Below are positions 18,921-27,662 of a stretch of DNA of 64,000 nucleotides, piece by piece. A program made the translations under genes and the position numbers. The notes below the pieces were generated by a model that saw only the letters and a list, made by a program, of their open reading frames with translations, did not search any database and was not told the DNA's origin. The stretch's first letter is position 1, and each line of letters begins with the position of its first letter. The DNA comes from Shewanella marinintestina (lineage in GTDB: Bacteria; Pseudomonadota; Gammaproteobacteria; Enterobacterales; Shewanellaceae): assembly GCF_023283845.1 (NCBI RefSeq), contig NZ_JAKILC010000005.1, forward strand, positions 62,001 to 126,000, read 5' to 3'.

Positions 18921-20349
18921 AGCAAACCTAAGTGCAGCATCTACAAGCAAGTTACTAATGGGACATATAGGTAGCAGCAAACTCGATAATCATATTGATA
19001 AGGCCGGTTATATAAAACTTATTAAGGCGCTGGGACGCGGAAAAAAAGGCTCACGAAGCTTAACCGTTAATGAAAGTTTTCAGCTTATACATGGATGTAA
19101 ACTTGGCGTTGGTACGACCGCTCAATTAAGTGCGGCGCTTATGTTAATGCGAGTTCGTGGTGAAACTGCCGAAGAGATCGCAGGGGTAACACTCGCGCTA
19201 AAGCAAAGCGTTGACCCCCTGTGGCAATCGTTAAATATTACCCTTGATTGGCCCTGTTACGCAGGTAAACGCGATCAGTTACCGTATATGCTCTTCTGTG
19301 CCAAAGCTTTGGCAAAGCAAGGTGAGCGAATACTTATCCATGGTGATAATCGTATATTGCGTCATCGTCATCATGTGGGCGATGTCATTCAAGCTTTAGG
19401 CATAGCGGAGGTCAACTCAGCTGCTGAGGCTCAAGTTATATTAGACCGCGATGGGCTTTGTTATGTCAATGCAGACAAGCTCACCGTGTTTGCCGATAAC
19501 TTTAGAGAGCTTCATCAACAATTGGGACTAAGAAGCCTTTATCAAACGGCGATACGTTGTTTGAACCCCGCTAATGCTCAATTAGGCATACGCAGCTATT
19601 TTCACAGTGGTTTAGCATCGCAACACATTAAGGTTGCGCAACTTTTGGCGCAGCATGTGCCAGCATCAAGAGTGTTGATTTTTAAAGGTTATCAAGGCGA
19701 AGCTGAAATTAACCCAAGGTGCAGTACTAAGCTGTTTATTAGTCCGTGGCAGGATATAGATTCTCAATCTTTTGGCGTTAATGACGCTAATCAGGTGTTA
19801 AGCATCAATATACCGACAAGGCTAGATATGCTGCAAGGCGACAAGTTACTTGCTAAACACTTGTGCGCAAACTGGTTAACAGCGTTGGTTGGAAGCAATA
19901 CACGGGACTTGCCTGCAAAAGTAGATGGTCTTGATTCAATGATCGAAAGTGCTATTGATATAAACGAGCGCATACGTGCAAAGGCTGCCATTGAAAGTAC
20001 GCTAACCGCACTTAACTTACTAAAAAATCCATCACTTGTCTTAAATGATGCACGTAGCCAGGCCGAGCATTTAACTGATCAAATCTTTGCCTATTTAATT
20101 CGAGATATTTGCAGCCTTGAGCAAGTAAATAACCCTGAGCGGATAGACAGCCCTGATCTGATAGATAGCCCTGAGCAAGTAAATAACCCTGAACGGATAG
20201 ACAGCCCTGATCTGATAGATAGCCCTGAGCAAGTAAACAGCCTTGAGCAGACAGACAGTTCTGACAGTATAAATCGCTCTGAAACCAAGCAATACCAAAA
20301 GCTAACGAGTCGTAATAAGCAAGAGGAGCCTGCAAATGCGCATTATTAG
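18913..20349 (+). CDS. TrpD2/YbiB-like glycosyltransferase-family protein with repeat tail
   Basis: Resembles the anthranilate phosphoribosyltransferase fold: helical N-terminus (LGRGKKGSRSLTVNESFQLI), then GTTAQLSAALMLMRVRGET, ILIHGDNR and FKGYQGEAEI. The TrpD2/YbiB branch binds nucleic acid rather than anthranilate, and relatives occur in nitrate assimilation clusters, where the role is unclear. The core takes about 400 residues. The last 75 are a low-complexity tail of hexapeptide repeats. The ATG at 18913 has GAGAG 5 nt upstream and overlaps cobA by 8 bp. The gene overlaps the ANTAR gene by 14 bp. 478 aa against about 320 for YbiB. Confidence 0.75.
   Translation: MDKANLSAASTSKLLMGHIGSSKLDNHIDKAGYIKLIKALGRGKKGSRSLTVNESFQLIHGCKLGVGTTAQLSAALMLMRVRGETAEEIAGVTLALKQSVDPLWQSLNITLDWPCYAGKRDQLPYMLFCAKALAKQGERILIHGDNRILRHRHHVGDVIQALGIAEVNSAAEAQVILDRDGLCYVNADKLTVFADNFRELHQQLGLRSLYQTAIRCLNPANAQLGIRSYFHSGLASQHIKVAQLLAQHVPASRVLIFKGYQGEAEINPRCSTKLFISPWQDIDSQSFGVNDANQVLSINIPTRLDMLQGDKLLAKHLCANWLTALVGSNTRDLPAKVDGLDSMIESAIDINERIRAKAAIESTLTALNLLKNPSLVLNDARSQAEHLTDQIFAYLIRDICSLEQVNNPERIDSPDLIDSPEQVNNPERIDSPDLIDSPEQVNSLEQTDSSDSINRSETKQYQKLTSRNKQEEPANAHY
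20119..20280 (+). repeat. 18-bp / 54-bp tandem repeat coding hexapeptides
   Basis: Nine consecutive hexapeptides end the TrpD2-like protein: EQVNNP, ERIDSP, DLIDSP, EQVNNP, ERIDSP, DLIDSP, EQVNSL, EQTDSS, DSINRS. The first six form two almost identical 54-bp units (20119-20172 and 20173-20226); the rest have diverged. Near-identity at DNA level suggests recent slippage or unequal crossover. Confidence 0.92.
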
Positions 20350-20899
20350 CTTTACGGAATCGCAACAAATTAAGTCAAGGTATCGCGGCGAATGCTATGT
20401 GAGCGAGTTAAGTCATGCAGGCCATCAACTAGTGCCAGTAACGAGTTTATTAGAATGTGAACGTATTCATTTTGAAGCACAGTCCGATCTGTTGCTGTTA
20501 AACCTTAAAAAAATCACTGAGAGTCATTTAGCGTTTATTGCTCGCTTAATGGAATTCTCCCCTGTGAGCTTGATTGTTTGTAGTGAGAAGATTAGCGAAA
20601 ACCAATTAACTTGTTTACTGGAATGTGGGCGCATAACGTATACGCCGCAAACATTATGCGTGAGCCGTATTAATGCTGTGATAGATCTGGCGTTACTGCG
20701 TTTTAAAGCGGCTAATCACACATTATCTAAAATTGAGCATCTTGAGCAGAAATTAGCTACTGAGCAAATTATTTATCAAGCGAAAAGTAAGTTGCAATCA
20801 GTTGGGCTTAATGAACAGCAAGCACATCAACAATTGCAGCAATATGCTATGCAGCAGGGAACAAGCCTTATTGCTGTGGCAAAAGCGTTGTGTAAATAG
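20336..20899 (+). CDS. ANTAR-domain RNA-binding antiterminator (NasT-like)
   Basis: 187 aa. The first 110 residues look like a degenerate receiver domain without a clear phosphoacceptor set. Residues about 127-187 match the ANTAR fold: a coiled helix (IEHLEQKLATEQIIYQAKSK), then LQSVGLNEQQAHQQLQQYAM and a final helix SLIAVAKALCK. ANTAR proteins such as NasR and NasT bind paired hairpins in nitrate-assimilation leaders and prevent termination. GAGGAG lies 8 nt before the ATG. Last gene of the nasA unit, directly before the nirB leader with its terminator, a probable target. No NasS sensor is adjacent, so the signal is unknown. Confidence 0.8.
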   Translation: MRIISFTESQQIKSRYRGECYVSELSHAGHQLVPVTSLLECERIHFEAQSDLLLLNLKKITESHLAFIARLMEFSPVSLIVCSEKISENQLTCLLECGRITYTPQTLCVSRINAVIDLALLRFKAANHTLSKIEHLEQKLATEQIIYQAKSKLQSVGLNEQQAHQQLQQYAMQQGTSLIAVAKALCK

Positions 20900-20901
20900 C
20901 C

Positions 20902-20941
20902 TTGCACTGTCGATGTTCTACAATGAACCAAATAAGTGCAA
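20902..20941. promoter_or_regulatory. TTGCACT / AGTGCAA half-sites upstream of the nirB promoter
   Basis: TTGCACT (20902-20908) and its reverse complement AGTGCAA (20935-20941) lie about 130-170 bp before the predicted sigma-54 start. They match the NtrC half-site TGCACY in convergent orientation, but are separated by 26 bp instead of the usual 5, so they may be two weak sites. The same TGCACT word occurs upstream of nasA. Confidence 0.35.
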
Positions 20942-21046
20942 GTAAAGTGAGTCAGTGAGTAAAGTAGAAAAAATACGACAAGATAATAAACATCTTAACT
21001 CATTTAAAACAGTTAGTTGCATAATTTTTAATACGGGTGTTTAAGC

Positions 21047-21062
21047 TGGCATAAGCTTTGCG
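21047..21062 (+). promoter_or_regulatory. Sigma-54 promoter of the nirBD-narK operon
   Basis: TGGCATAAGCTTTGCG fits TGGCAY-N5-TTGCW, with GG (21048-21049) and GC (21060-21061) exactly 10 bp apart. The start is expected near 21073, giving a leader of about 210 nt that contains an intrinsic terminator. Confidence 0.8.
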
Positions 21063-21197
21063 AAAGATAGAGTGACACGAGCTTAGTAAAATTAGTTTAG
21101 TCAGTACGAACTGAGTGACACTGAGTTAGTGATTATAATGCGATTTAAAAATAGCTTGTTATAAAAAGCGGTAATCAAAATTTAATGGATATCGGGC

Positions 21198-21234
21198 AAA
21201 GGCGCCATCTTCTTTAGGGAAGTGGCGCCTTTTT
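21198..21234 (+). terminator. Leader terminator upstream of nirB
   Basis: The 10-bp stem AAAGGCGCCA / TGGCGCCTTT, extended inside by CTTC / GAAG around a 6-nt loop, is followed by a T-run. It lies between the sigma-54 promoter and nirB, 50 bp before the start codon. It must be read through for nirB expression and is the likely control point of an antiterminator. Confidence 0.85.
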
Positions 21235-21284
21235 GTTTTTCTAAAAGTCAGTAACTCTAAAACTCTGGAATACGGGGGCGCTAA

Positions 21285-23894
21285 ATGGAACAAACAAAAC
21301 AAAAACTGCTGGTGGTTGGGAACGGCATGGTAGGCCATTATTTTGTCGAGCAACTGTGCCGTCAAAATATGAGTCAATATTTAGATATTCAAGTGTTAGG
21401 GCAAGAACAGATTGCAGCCTATGACAGAGTGCAATTGTCTAAATATTTTGAGGTAGGTAACGCTGATAATTTGATGTTGGCAAGTCAGGTTGAATATCAA
21501 GCCAATGGTGTGACACTACATTTGGGCCAAGAGGTCATAGAAATTGATGTGGTTAATAAGCAGGTTTTTACTCAAGATGCTGATTTTAGTTACGACAAGT
21601 TGGTGCTCGCTACAGGTTCATATCCGTTTGTTCCACCGATACAAGGCAATGATAGAGCCGACTGTTTAGTCTACCGAACGATTGATGATTTAAAAGCCAT
21701 TGAACGGGCAGCTAATCGCGCACGCTCAGGTGTTGTTGTAGGTGGGGGATTATTAGGTCTAGAGGCCGCCAACGCGCTGCTATCACTCGGTATCGATACG
21801 CATGTTGTTGAGTTTGCGCCACAGCTGATGTCTGTTCAGCTGAATAAAGAAGGTGGTGAGTTGCTCAAGGAAAAAATTGAAGCACTGGGAGTGCAGGTTC
21901 ATCTCAATAAAGCCACTACGGAGATTGTTGATGGCGAAGAGGCTCGGCATCGAATGACTTTTAGTGACGGAAGTTTCCTAGAAGCTGACATGTTGGTGTT
22001 TTCTGCGGGGATCCGCCCTCAAGATAACTTGGCAAGAAAGGCCAATATCAATGTAGGAGATAGAGGAGGGATTATCATTGATGATCAGTGCCTTACTTCT
22101 AATGAGGATATTTTTGCAATTGGAGAGTGCGCATTATGGCAACAAAAAATATTTGGATTAGTAGCGCCTGGTTACCAAATGGCAAATGTCGTTGCATCGC
22201 AAATCACAGCTGATTATTTACACAATCAACCAAGCCAATTTTATGGCGCAGATATGAGCACCAAACTTAAACTTCTTGGCGTAGATGTGGCTTCGATAGG
22301 CGAAAGCCGTGGCTTTGAGAATGCTCAATATGTTGAATTGATAGACCAACAAGCAGGTATTTATAAAAAGTTATGGCTTGATGAAACTGGCTTATACCTA
22401 AGAGGAGCGGTACTGATTGGTAATGTTGATGAGTATAGCCACTTACTGAGTTTATATTTGGCCGCAGAGCCTTTAGAACTACCCGCGGTCAGCCTGTTAA
22501 CTGCAGATAATTCTGCTCCAATTCTATTAAAAGATAACGCTATCGTTTGTTCGTGCCATCAGGTAACTAAATCAGAGATCTGTGAGCAAGTGTTAGCGGG
22601 GAATCATACTCTAAGTGATATTAAAAGCTGTACTAAAGCCGCTTCAGGTTGTGGTGGCTGCGCTGCAGTGGTTGAGCAAATTATTGATGATGCGCTAGTT
22701 GAGCAAGGGATAGAAACAGAGCAAGGCGTGTGTCGCCACTTTGAATATGATAGACAAGCCTTGTTTCATCTGTGCCAAGTTGAAAGCATTAAAGATTTCA
22801 ACACTCTTTATCAGCAACACGCTAAATCTGGTGCGTCAAGCTTAGCGCTTGGCTGTGAGATCTGTAAGCCATTAGCGGCGTCGATTTTTGCCACACTAGA
22901 AAACGACTATGTGCTTTCAGAGCAACATGTGGCACTTCAAGATACTAACGATGCTTACTTAGGTAATTTGCAAAAAGATGGCAGTTACTCGGTTGTGCCA
23001 CGTATTGCTGGTGGTGAAATTACCCCTGATAAATTGATTGCGATAGGTGAAATTGCCAAAAAATATAACCTTTACACCAAAATCACTGGTGGCCAAAGAA
23101 TTGATATGTTTGGGGCGCAATTATCAGAGCTACCACGAATATGGCAACAACTGATCGCTGCTGGGTTTGAAACGGGTCATGCCTATGGTAAGTCGTTACG
23201 CACGGTAAAGTCCTGTGTTGGTGATACTTGGTGCCGTTACGGCGTACAAGACTCGGTTAGCTTGGCCATCGCATTAGAGAATCGTTATAAGGGCCTGCGG
23301 GCCCCCCACAAAGTTAAAATGGCCGTATCAGGCTGTACGCGTGAATGTGCCGAAGCCCAAAGCAAAGATATTGGTGTGATTGCATCAGAAAATGGCTGGA
23401 ATCTTTATGTTTGTGGTAATGGTGGCATGCGCCCACGACATGGTGACTTGTTTGCGACTGACTTATCGACAGAGCAGTTGGTCAGTTATATCGATAGGAT
23501 CTTGATGTTCTACTCGAAAACAGCAGGCAGATTACAACGCACCTCTGTGTGGATGGAATCATTAGCTGGTGGCCTCGAATATCTGCAATCTGTGATTATT
23601 AGTGATGAACTTGGACTCGCTGCGGAGCTTGAAGCGCAGATGCAAAAAGTGGTGGCGAGTTACCAGTGTGAGTGGCAGACTAGTTTAAATGATAAACATT
23701 TTCTCAGTCGTTTCGATGAGTTTGTCAACCCTAAAGATGCGCCTGCACCAAGTCAAAACCCCTACCAATATCTGCGCCAGCAGAAATTTCCAATCCAATC
23801 GCAAGTACAGCGATTTTCTGAAATCACTCAAGCAAATAAAGGGGCAGGGAATATTGCCGTCACTATTTTAGACGAACAGGAGACAAGTCTATGA
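21285..23894 (+). CDS. nirB: Assimilatory nitrite reductase large subunit NirB
   Basis: Cytoplasmic NAD(P)H-dependent reduction of nitrite to ammonium. Residues 1-310 are an FAD/NAD oxidoreductase (VVGNGMVGHYFVEQL, VVGGGLLGLEAA, AIGECALW). A BFD [2Fe-2S] domain follows around 421-475 (CSCHQV, GCGGC). A ferredoxin-like half-domain leads to the siroheme/[4Fe-4S] site CVGDTWC (about 643-649) and CTREC (about 682-686). 869 aa, normal for NirB. Siroheme would come from CobA of the neighbouring unit. GGGGGCG precedes the ATG. Overlaps nirD by 4 bp. Confidence 0.96.
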   Translation: MEQTKQKLLVVGNGMVGHYFVEQLCRQNMSQYLDIQVLGQEQIAAYDRVQLSKYFEVGNADNLMLASQVEYQANGVTLHLGQEVIEIDVVNKQVFTQDADFSYDKLVLATGSYPFVPPIQGNDRADCLVYRTIDDLKAIERAANRARSGVVVGGGLLGLEAANALLSLGIDTHVVEFAPQLMSVQLNKEGGELLKEKIEALGVQVHLNKATTEIVDGEEARHRMTFSDGSFLEADMLVFSAGIRPQDNLARKANINVGDRGGIIIDDQCLTSNEDIFAIGECALWQQKIFGLVAPGYQMANVVASQITADYLHNQPSQFYGADMSTKLKLLGVDVASIGESRGFENAQYVELIDQQAGIYKKLWLDETGLYLRGAVLIGNVDEYSHLLSLYLAAEPLELPAVSLLTADNSAPILLKDNAIVCSCHQVTKSEICEQVLAGNHTLSDIKSCTKAASGCGGCAAVVEQIIDDALVEQGIETEQGVCRHFEYDRQALFHLCQVESIKDFNTLYQQHAKSGASSLALGCEICKPLAASIFATLENDYVLSEQHVALQDTNDAYLGNLQKDGSYSVVPRIAGGEITPDKLIAIGEIAKKYNLYTKITGGQRIDMFGAQLSELPRIWQQLIAAGFETGHAYGKSLRTVKSCVGDTWCRYGVQDSVSLAIALENRYKGLRAPHKVKMAVSGCTRECAEAQSKDIGVIASENGWNLYVCGNGGMRPRHGDLFATDLSTEQLVSYIDRILMFYSKTAGRLQRTSVWMESLAGGLEYLQSVIISDELGLAAELEAQMQKVVASYQCEWQTSLNDKHFLSRFDEFVNPKDAPAPSQNPYQYLRQQKFPIQSQVQRFSEITQANKGAGNIAVTILDEQETSL

Positions 23895-24277
23895 GTTGGG
23901 TAACATTATGTGAAGAAAAAGTATTACCAACGAATCGAGGTGTGGCAGCTTGGTTTTGTGGGAGAGCCATTGCCTTGTTTAATCTCGGTGATAAAGGCAT
24001 ATTCGCAGTTGATAATATTGATCCAGCTACGGGCGTAAGTGTACTTTCAAGAGGCCTATTATGTGAGCTCAATAATGAGCTTTACGTGTCATCTCCGCTC
24101 CATAAACAGCACTATCATTTGCAAAGCGGGAAATGCTTTGAAAATTCAGAGCTTAACGTTAGTTGCTTTGAGGTCAAAAAGTACCAAGGTAAGGTAATGG
24201 TTCGAAAAAATAAGCCTAAAATAGTGCAAGGTAGACGACCAACAGAGACTAAATCAGCTTTTAGTAAGGAGGCATAA
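23891..24277 (+). CDS. nirD: Nitrite reductase small subunit NirD
   Basis: A Rieske-fold small subunit of NirBD. VTLCEEKVLPTNRGVAAWF, ALFNLGDKGIFAVDNIDPATG and SRGLL match NirD. As in E. coli NirD, the two Cys-x-His pairs of true Rieske clusters are absent, so it binds no iron-sulfur centre. It has a basic C-terminal tail of about 20 residues (KPKIVQGRRPTETK) beyond the usual end; 128 aa compared with about 108. The ATG overlaps the nirB stop (ATGA). Followed one base later by the transporter. Confidence 0.92.
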   Translation: MSWVTLCEEKVLPTNRGVAAWFCGRAIALFNLGDKGIFAVDNIDPATGVSVLSRGLLCELNNELYVSSPLHKQHYHLQSGKCFENSELNVSCFEVKKYQGKVMVRKNKPKIVQGRRPTETKSAFSKEA

Positions 24278-24278
24278 T

Positions 24279-25745
24279 ATGACTAACCAAAATTTCAGCC
24301 TCTTTAGCTTTAGTGGCAAGATGAAAGTGATGCACTTAAGCTGGATGGCATTTTTTATCACATTTGTTGTGTGGTTTAACGCGGCGCCACTAATGAGTGT
24401 GATTGCAGAAAGCATTGGCTTAACTATTGCGCAGATCAAAACCTTATTGATTTTAAATGTGGCATTAACCATTCCTGCACGCGTCATTATTGGCATGGTC
24501 ACTGACCGTTATGGTCCAAGACGAGTCTATTCTTTGCTATTGGGTTTATGTTCCATTCCTTGCTTTATGTTTGCTTTAGGCACCACGTTTGAGCAACTCG
24601 CATTGGCTCGTTTTTTACTTGGGTTTATTGGCGCTGGTTTTGTGATTGGTATCCGTATGGTAAGTGAATGGTTTCCAGCGAAAGAGCTAGGTGTAGCTGA
24701 AGGCATATATGGTGGTTGGGGAAACTTTGGCTCAGCAGCTGCAGCCTTTACCTTACCCGCTGTGGCACTGGCTTTTGGTGGCGAAAATGGTTGGCGTTAC
24801 GCTATTGGTTTAAGTGGATTAATGAGTCTAGCTTTCGCCTTTGTTTATTATTTTAATGTCACCGATACGCCAAAAGGCTCAACCTATTTTAAACCTAAAA
24901 GGGCTGGAGCTCTTGAGGTTACAAGTAAAGGAGACTTTGTGTTGCTGGTGGTAATGAAATTACCAATGTATGCCACCTTAGCGCTCCTCGCCTGGAAACT
25001 ATCACCGGCAGGTGTTGCAATGCTATCTGCAAATATGGTCAATGGGATTTATCTATTCTTATTTGCGATTTTAGCTGCCGATTTGCTACAAACATTTAAT
25101 GTAAATAAGGCTGTATTTAAAGGCGGCGTTCCCGAATTTGAACGTTACGAATTTAAGCAAGTTGCAGTGCTTAACGTCCTTTACTTTTCAACTTTCGGCT
25201 CAGAGTTAGCTGTTGTATCCATGTTGCCTTTGTATTTTGCAGAGACGTTCGAGTTAGGTTTGGCTCAAGCAGGTATGGTCGCATCTTCCTATGCGTTTAT
25301 GAATTTGATGTCTCGTCCCGGCGGGGGCTGGCTAAGTGATCGTTTTGGACGGAAATCGACACTACTGATTTTGACTGCTGGATTAGCATTAGGTTACTTA
25401 GGTGTGGCACAAATAGATAGTAGTTGGGGATTACCTGTTGCTATTGCGATGGTCATGCTTTGCTCTTTCTTTGTTCAAAGTGGTGAAGGTGCAGTGTTTG
25501 CCGCTGTGCCGTTAATTAAACGGCGACTAACAGGGCAAATAGCGGGCATGACTGGTGCGTATGGCAATGTGGGGGCGGTGTTTTTTTTAACCGTTTACTC
25601 GATGGTGTCAACACAGACTTTTTTCTATGTCATAGCGGCTAGTGCTGTATTTGGTTTTATTACATTGTTTTTTATGGCTGAGCCCAAAGGGCATATTGCG
25701 GAGGTCAATGATAACGGTGAAGTCACACTTATTAGTGTGAGTTAA
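24279..25745 (+). CDS. Nitrate/nitrite MFS transporter (NNP family, NarK/NasA-transport type)
   Basis: A 12-helix inner-membrane permease of the nitrate-nitrite porter branch of the major facilitator superfamily. Both nitrate signature motifs are present: GGWGNFGSAAAAF in helix 5 and GAYGNVGAVFF in helix 11. DRYGPRRVY and DRFGRKSTL are the MFS loop motifs. 488 aa. AAGGAGG lies 6 nt before the ATG. Its position after nirBD, rather than with respiratory nar genes, points to assimilatory nitrate uptake (possibly nitrite as well). Confidence 0.93.
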   Translation: MTNQNFSLFSFSGKMKVMHLSWMAFFITFVVWFNAAPLMSVIAESIGLTIAQIKTLLILNVALTIPARVIIGMVTDRYGPRRVYSLLLGLCSIPCFMFALGTTFEQLALARFLLGFIGAGFVIGIRMVSEWFPAKELGVAEGIYGGWGNFGSAAAAFTLPAVALAFGGENGWRYAIGLSGLMSLAFAFVYYFNVTDTPKGSTYFKPKRAGALEVTSKGDFVLLVVMKLPMYATLALLAWKLSPAGVAMLSANMVNGIYLFLFAILAADLLQTFNVNKAVFKGGVPEFERYEFKQVAVLNVLYFSTFGSELAVVSMLPLYFAETFELGLAQAGMVASSYAFMNLMSRPGGGWLSDRFGRKSTLLILTAGLALGYLGVAQIDSSWGLPVAIAMVMLCSFFVQSGEGAVFAAVPLIKRRLTGQIAGMTGAYGNVGAVFFLTVYSMVSTQTFFYVIAASAVFGFITLFFMAEPKGHIAEVNDNGEVTLISVS

Positions 25746-25749
25746 GCAA

Positions 25750-27627
25750 ATGGTAAACCACACTTTTACAGGAAAAAACTGGCCTGTTCGAGAGTCGCTC
25801 GCGTTGAAAAAAGCGGGCGACAACCAATCAAGCATTGGCATAAATAAGGCGCAACCTCTGCCGTTTATGCCTGATTCGAATTTATCGCTTTGTGTTGGTC
25901 AATATTCAGATAAGGGCGTAAAGTCAGAAAATGAAGATGCTATCGGGATCCGGATCCCTACAGGGCATGTTCTTACAACAAAAGGCGCAGTAGCTGCGAT
26001 TAGTGACGGAGTTAGTTTAGCGGAAAAGGGCGGCGCCGCATCGGCAATAAGTGTGAGCAATTTTTTAGCTGACTATTATTCAACCCCAGACCTTTGGTCG
26101 GTAAAACAGGCAAGCGCTAAAGTGCTAACAGCCTTAAACCGGTGGCTTTACGGATTAGGACAAGATTATCGGGATGCAAGGCGGGGCTATGTGTGCACGT
26201 TTAGTGCATTAGTATTTAAGTCGAATCATTTGCATATGCTACATATAGGCGATTCTCGGATTTATCGATATCGAAACGACCGCTTACAAAAGCTATCTAA
26301 CGATCATATTAGTTTGGTTGGGAAAAGTGATAGGTACCTTGCAAGAGCCTTAGGGCTAGACTTGAACATTGACGTAGATTACTGCTGTTTATCTTTACAA
26401 GTTGACGATATATATCTGTTGATGACTGACGGCGTGCACGATGTATTAGCTGATCACGATATCGTAAAGATTATAGATACTCAGCTTTCATCGGCCTCCA
26501 ATAACGTTAGTGATAACGACTGTGATAACGACTGTGATGTGATTAGCTACCAGCTTGTTAACAATGCCATTATCCAAGGTTCAAAGGATAACGCTAGCTG
26601 TCAGTGCATTAGTGTAACGCAATTGCCTGATGCATCAATCGATGACTTGTATAGAAGTTTAACTCATTTACCGTTTCCACCTGCGTTAAGTAAAGGTATG
26701 AAGCTGGATGGTTACACAGTGCTTAAAACCTTGTACCAAAGTCAGCGTAGCCAAGTTTACCTTGTTAATAATGAACAGGGTCAGCTGAGGTGCATGAAAA
26801 CGCCATCAGTTAACTATCAAGATGATGCCGCTTATATCGAGCGTTTTATACTAGAAAGCTGGGTGGGTGAACGGATCAATAGTGCGCAAGTTATCTCGAT
26901 AAAAGACAGAGGCCAACCTAAGTCTGCTCTGTACTATTTAACTGAGTATATAGAGGGAGTAACGTTACAGCGATGGATGCAGCTTAACCCAAAGCCTGAC
27001 ATACAAGCCGTACTCGCTATTTTGAATCAAATAGAGGCTGGTTTACGAGCTTTTCACCGCAAAGAGACATTACACCAAGATCTGAAACCAGAAAACATAC
27101 TTATCGACCCAGATGGACAGGTTAAGATCATCGACTTTGGCGCTTGCTACATAAAAGGTATTGCTGAGATCTCAACTCCGTTAGTACGAAATAGTGTTCT
27201 TGGTACCGCAGAATATTCAGCTCCTGAAGTGCTGTTACGTTATAACGTGACCCATCAAGCGGATTTATATTCATTAGCTGTTATTGCGTTTGAGATGCTG
27301 ACAAGTCAATTGCCTTTTAGGGGGAAGCAAGCTGAGTGTTTGTTAGAAACAGATTTTAAGCGCCTGCGTTATACACCTAGCTATACATTAAATCCATTGG
27401 TACCTATTTGGATGGATAGCGCATTAAAAAAATCATTACATTTTGACCCTAATGCGCGTCATAACGACATCAGTGAATGGCTCTATGAAATGAATACTCC
27501 TGTACGCCAATGGTACCAACCTACCGACAAGCAATCATTTTTTCAAAGGAGGCCGTTGGTGTTTTGGCAAAGTATGAGTGGGTTATTATTGGGCATCATA
27601 TTGCTATTTGTTATGTTTGGTCTGTAA
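25750..27627 (+). CDS. PP2C phosphatase - Ser/Thr protein kinase fusion, C-terminal membrane anchor
   Basis: A 625-aa two-enzyme protein. Residues about 45-300 are a PP2C-type phosphatase: SENEDA and SDGVS supply metal aspartates, HIGDSRIYRY, LMTDGVHD, and a final DNASCQ. Residues about 317-580 are a Hanks kinase: glycine loop degenerate, MKTP lysine, HQDLKPENIL near 442, DFGACY near 460 and SAPEVLL. HQD replaces HRD, so activation is probably not by loop phosphorylation. A single membrane helix (603-625) ends the protein. It starts 5 bp after the transporter stop. A similar fusion sits in the Pseudomonas aeruginosa nitrate assimilation cluster, but the target is unknown. Confidence 0.9.
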   Translation: MVNHTFTGKNWPVRESLALKKAGDNQSSIGINKAQPLPFMPDSNLSLCVGQYSDKGVKSENEDAIGIRIPTGHVLTTKGAVAAISDGVSLAEKGGAASAISVSNFLADYYSTPDLWSVKQASAKVLTALNRWLYGLGQDYRDARRGYVCTFSALVFKSNHLHMLHIGDSRIYRYRNDRLQKLSNDHISLVGKSDRYLARALGLDLNIDVDYCCLSLQVDDIYLLMTDGVHDVLADHDIVKIIDTQLSSASNNVSDNDCDNDCDVISYQLVNNAIIQGSKDNASCQCISVTQLPDASIDDLYRSLTHLPFPPALSKGMKLDGYTVLKTLYQSQRSQVYLVNNEQGQLRCMKTPSVNYQDDAAYIERFILESWVGERINSAQVISIKDRGQPKSALYYLTEYIEGVTLQRWMQLNPKPDIQAVLAILNQIEAGLRAFHRKETLHQDLKPENILIDPDGQVKIIDFGACYIKGIAEISTPLVRNSVLGTAEYSAPEVLLRYNVTHQADLYSLAVIAFEMLTSQLPFRGKQAECLLETDFKRLRYTPSYTLNPLVPIWMDSALKKSLHFDPNARHNDISEWLYEMNTPVRQWYQPTDKQSFFQRRPLVFWQSMSGLLLGIILLFVMFGL

Positions 27628-27662
27628 TAGTGTGAGTGTTTTTCACTTTGTATATTCGGGTT

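Noticed and set aside
20012..20368. Antisense open frames over the TrpD2-like tail with LFTCSGLSIRSGL-type repeats
   Set aside because: They are the opposite strand of the 18-bp tandem repeat; repetition keeps several frames open.
21073..21197. Dual hexaloop ANTAR hairpins in the nirB leader
   Set aside because: Short stems such as TCAG/CTGA and CACT/AGTG exist, but loops do not show A1 and G4 together; needs a covariance model.
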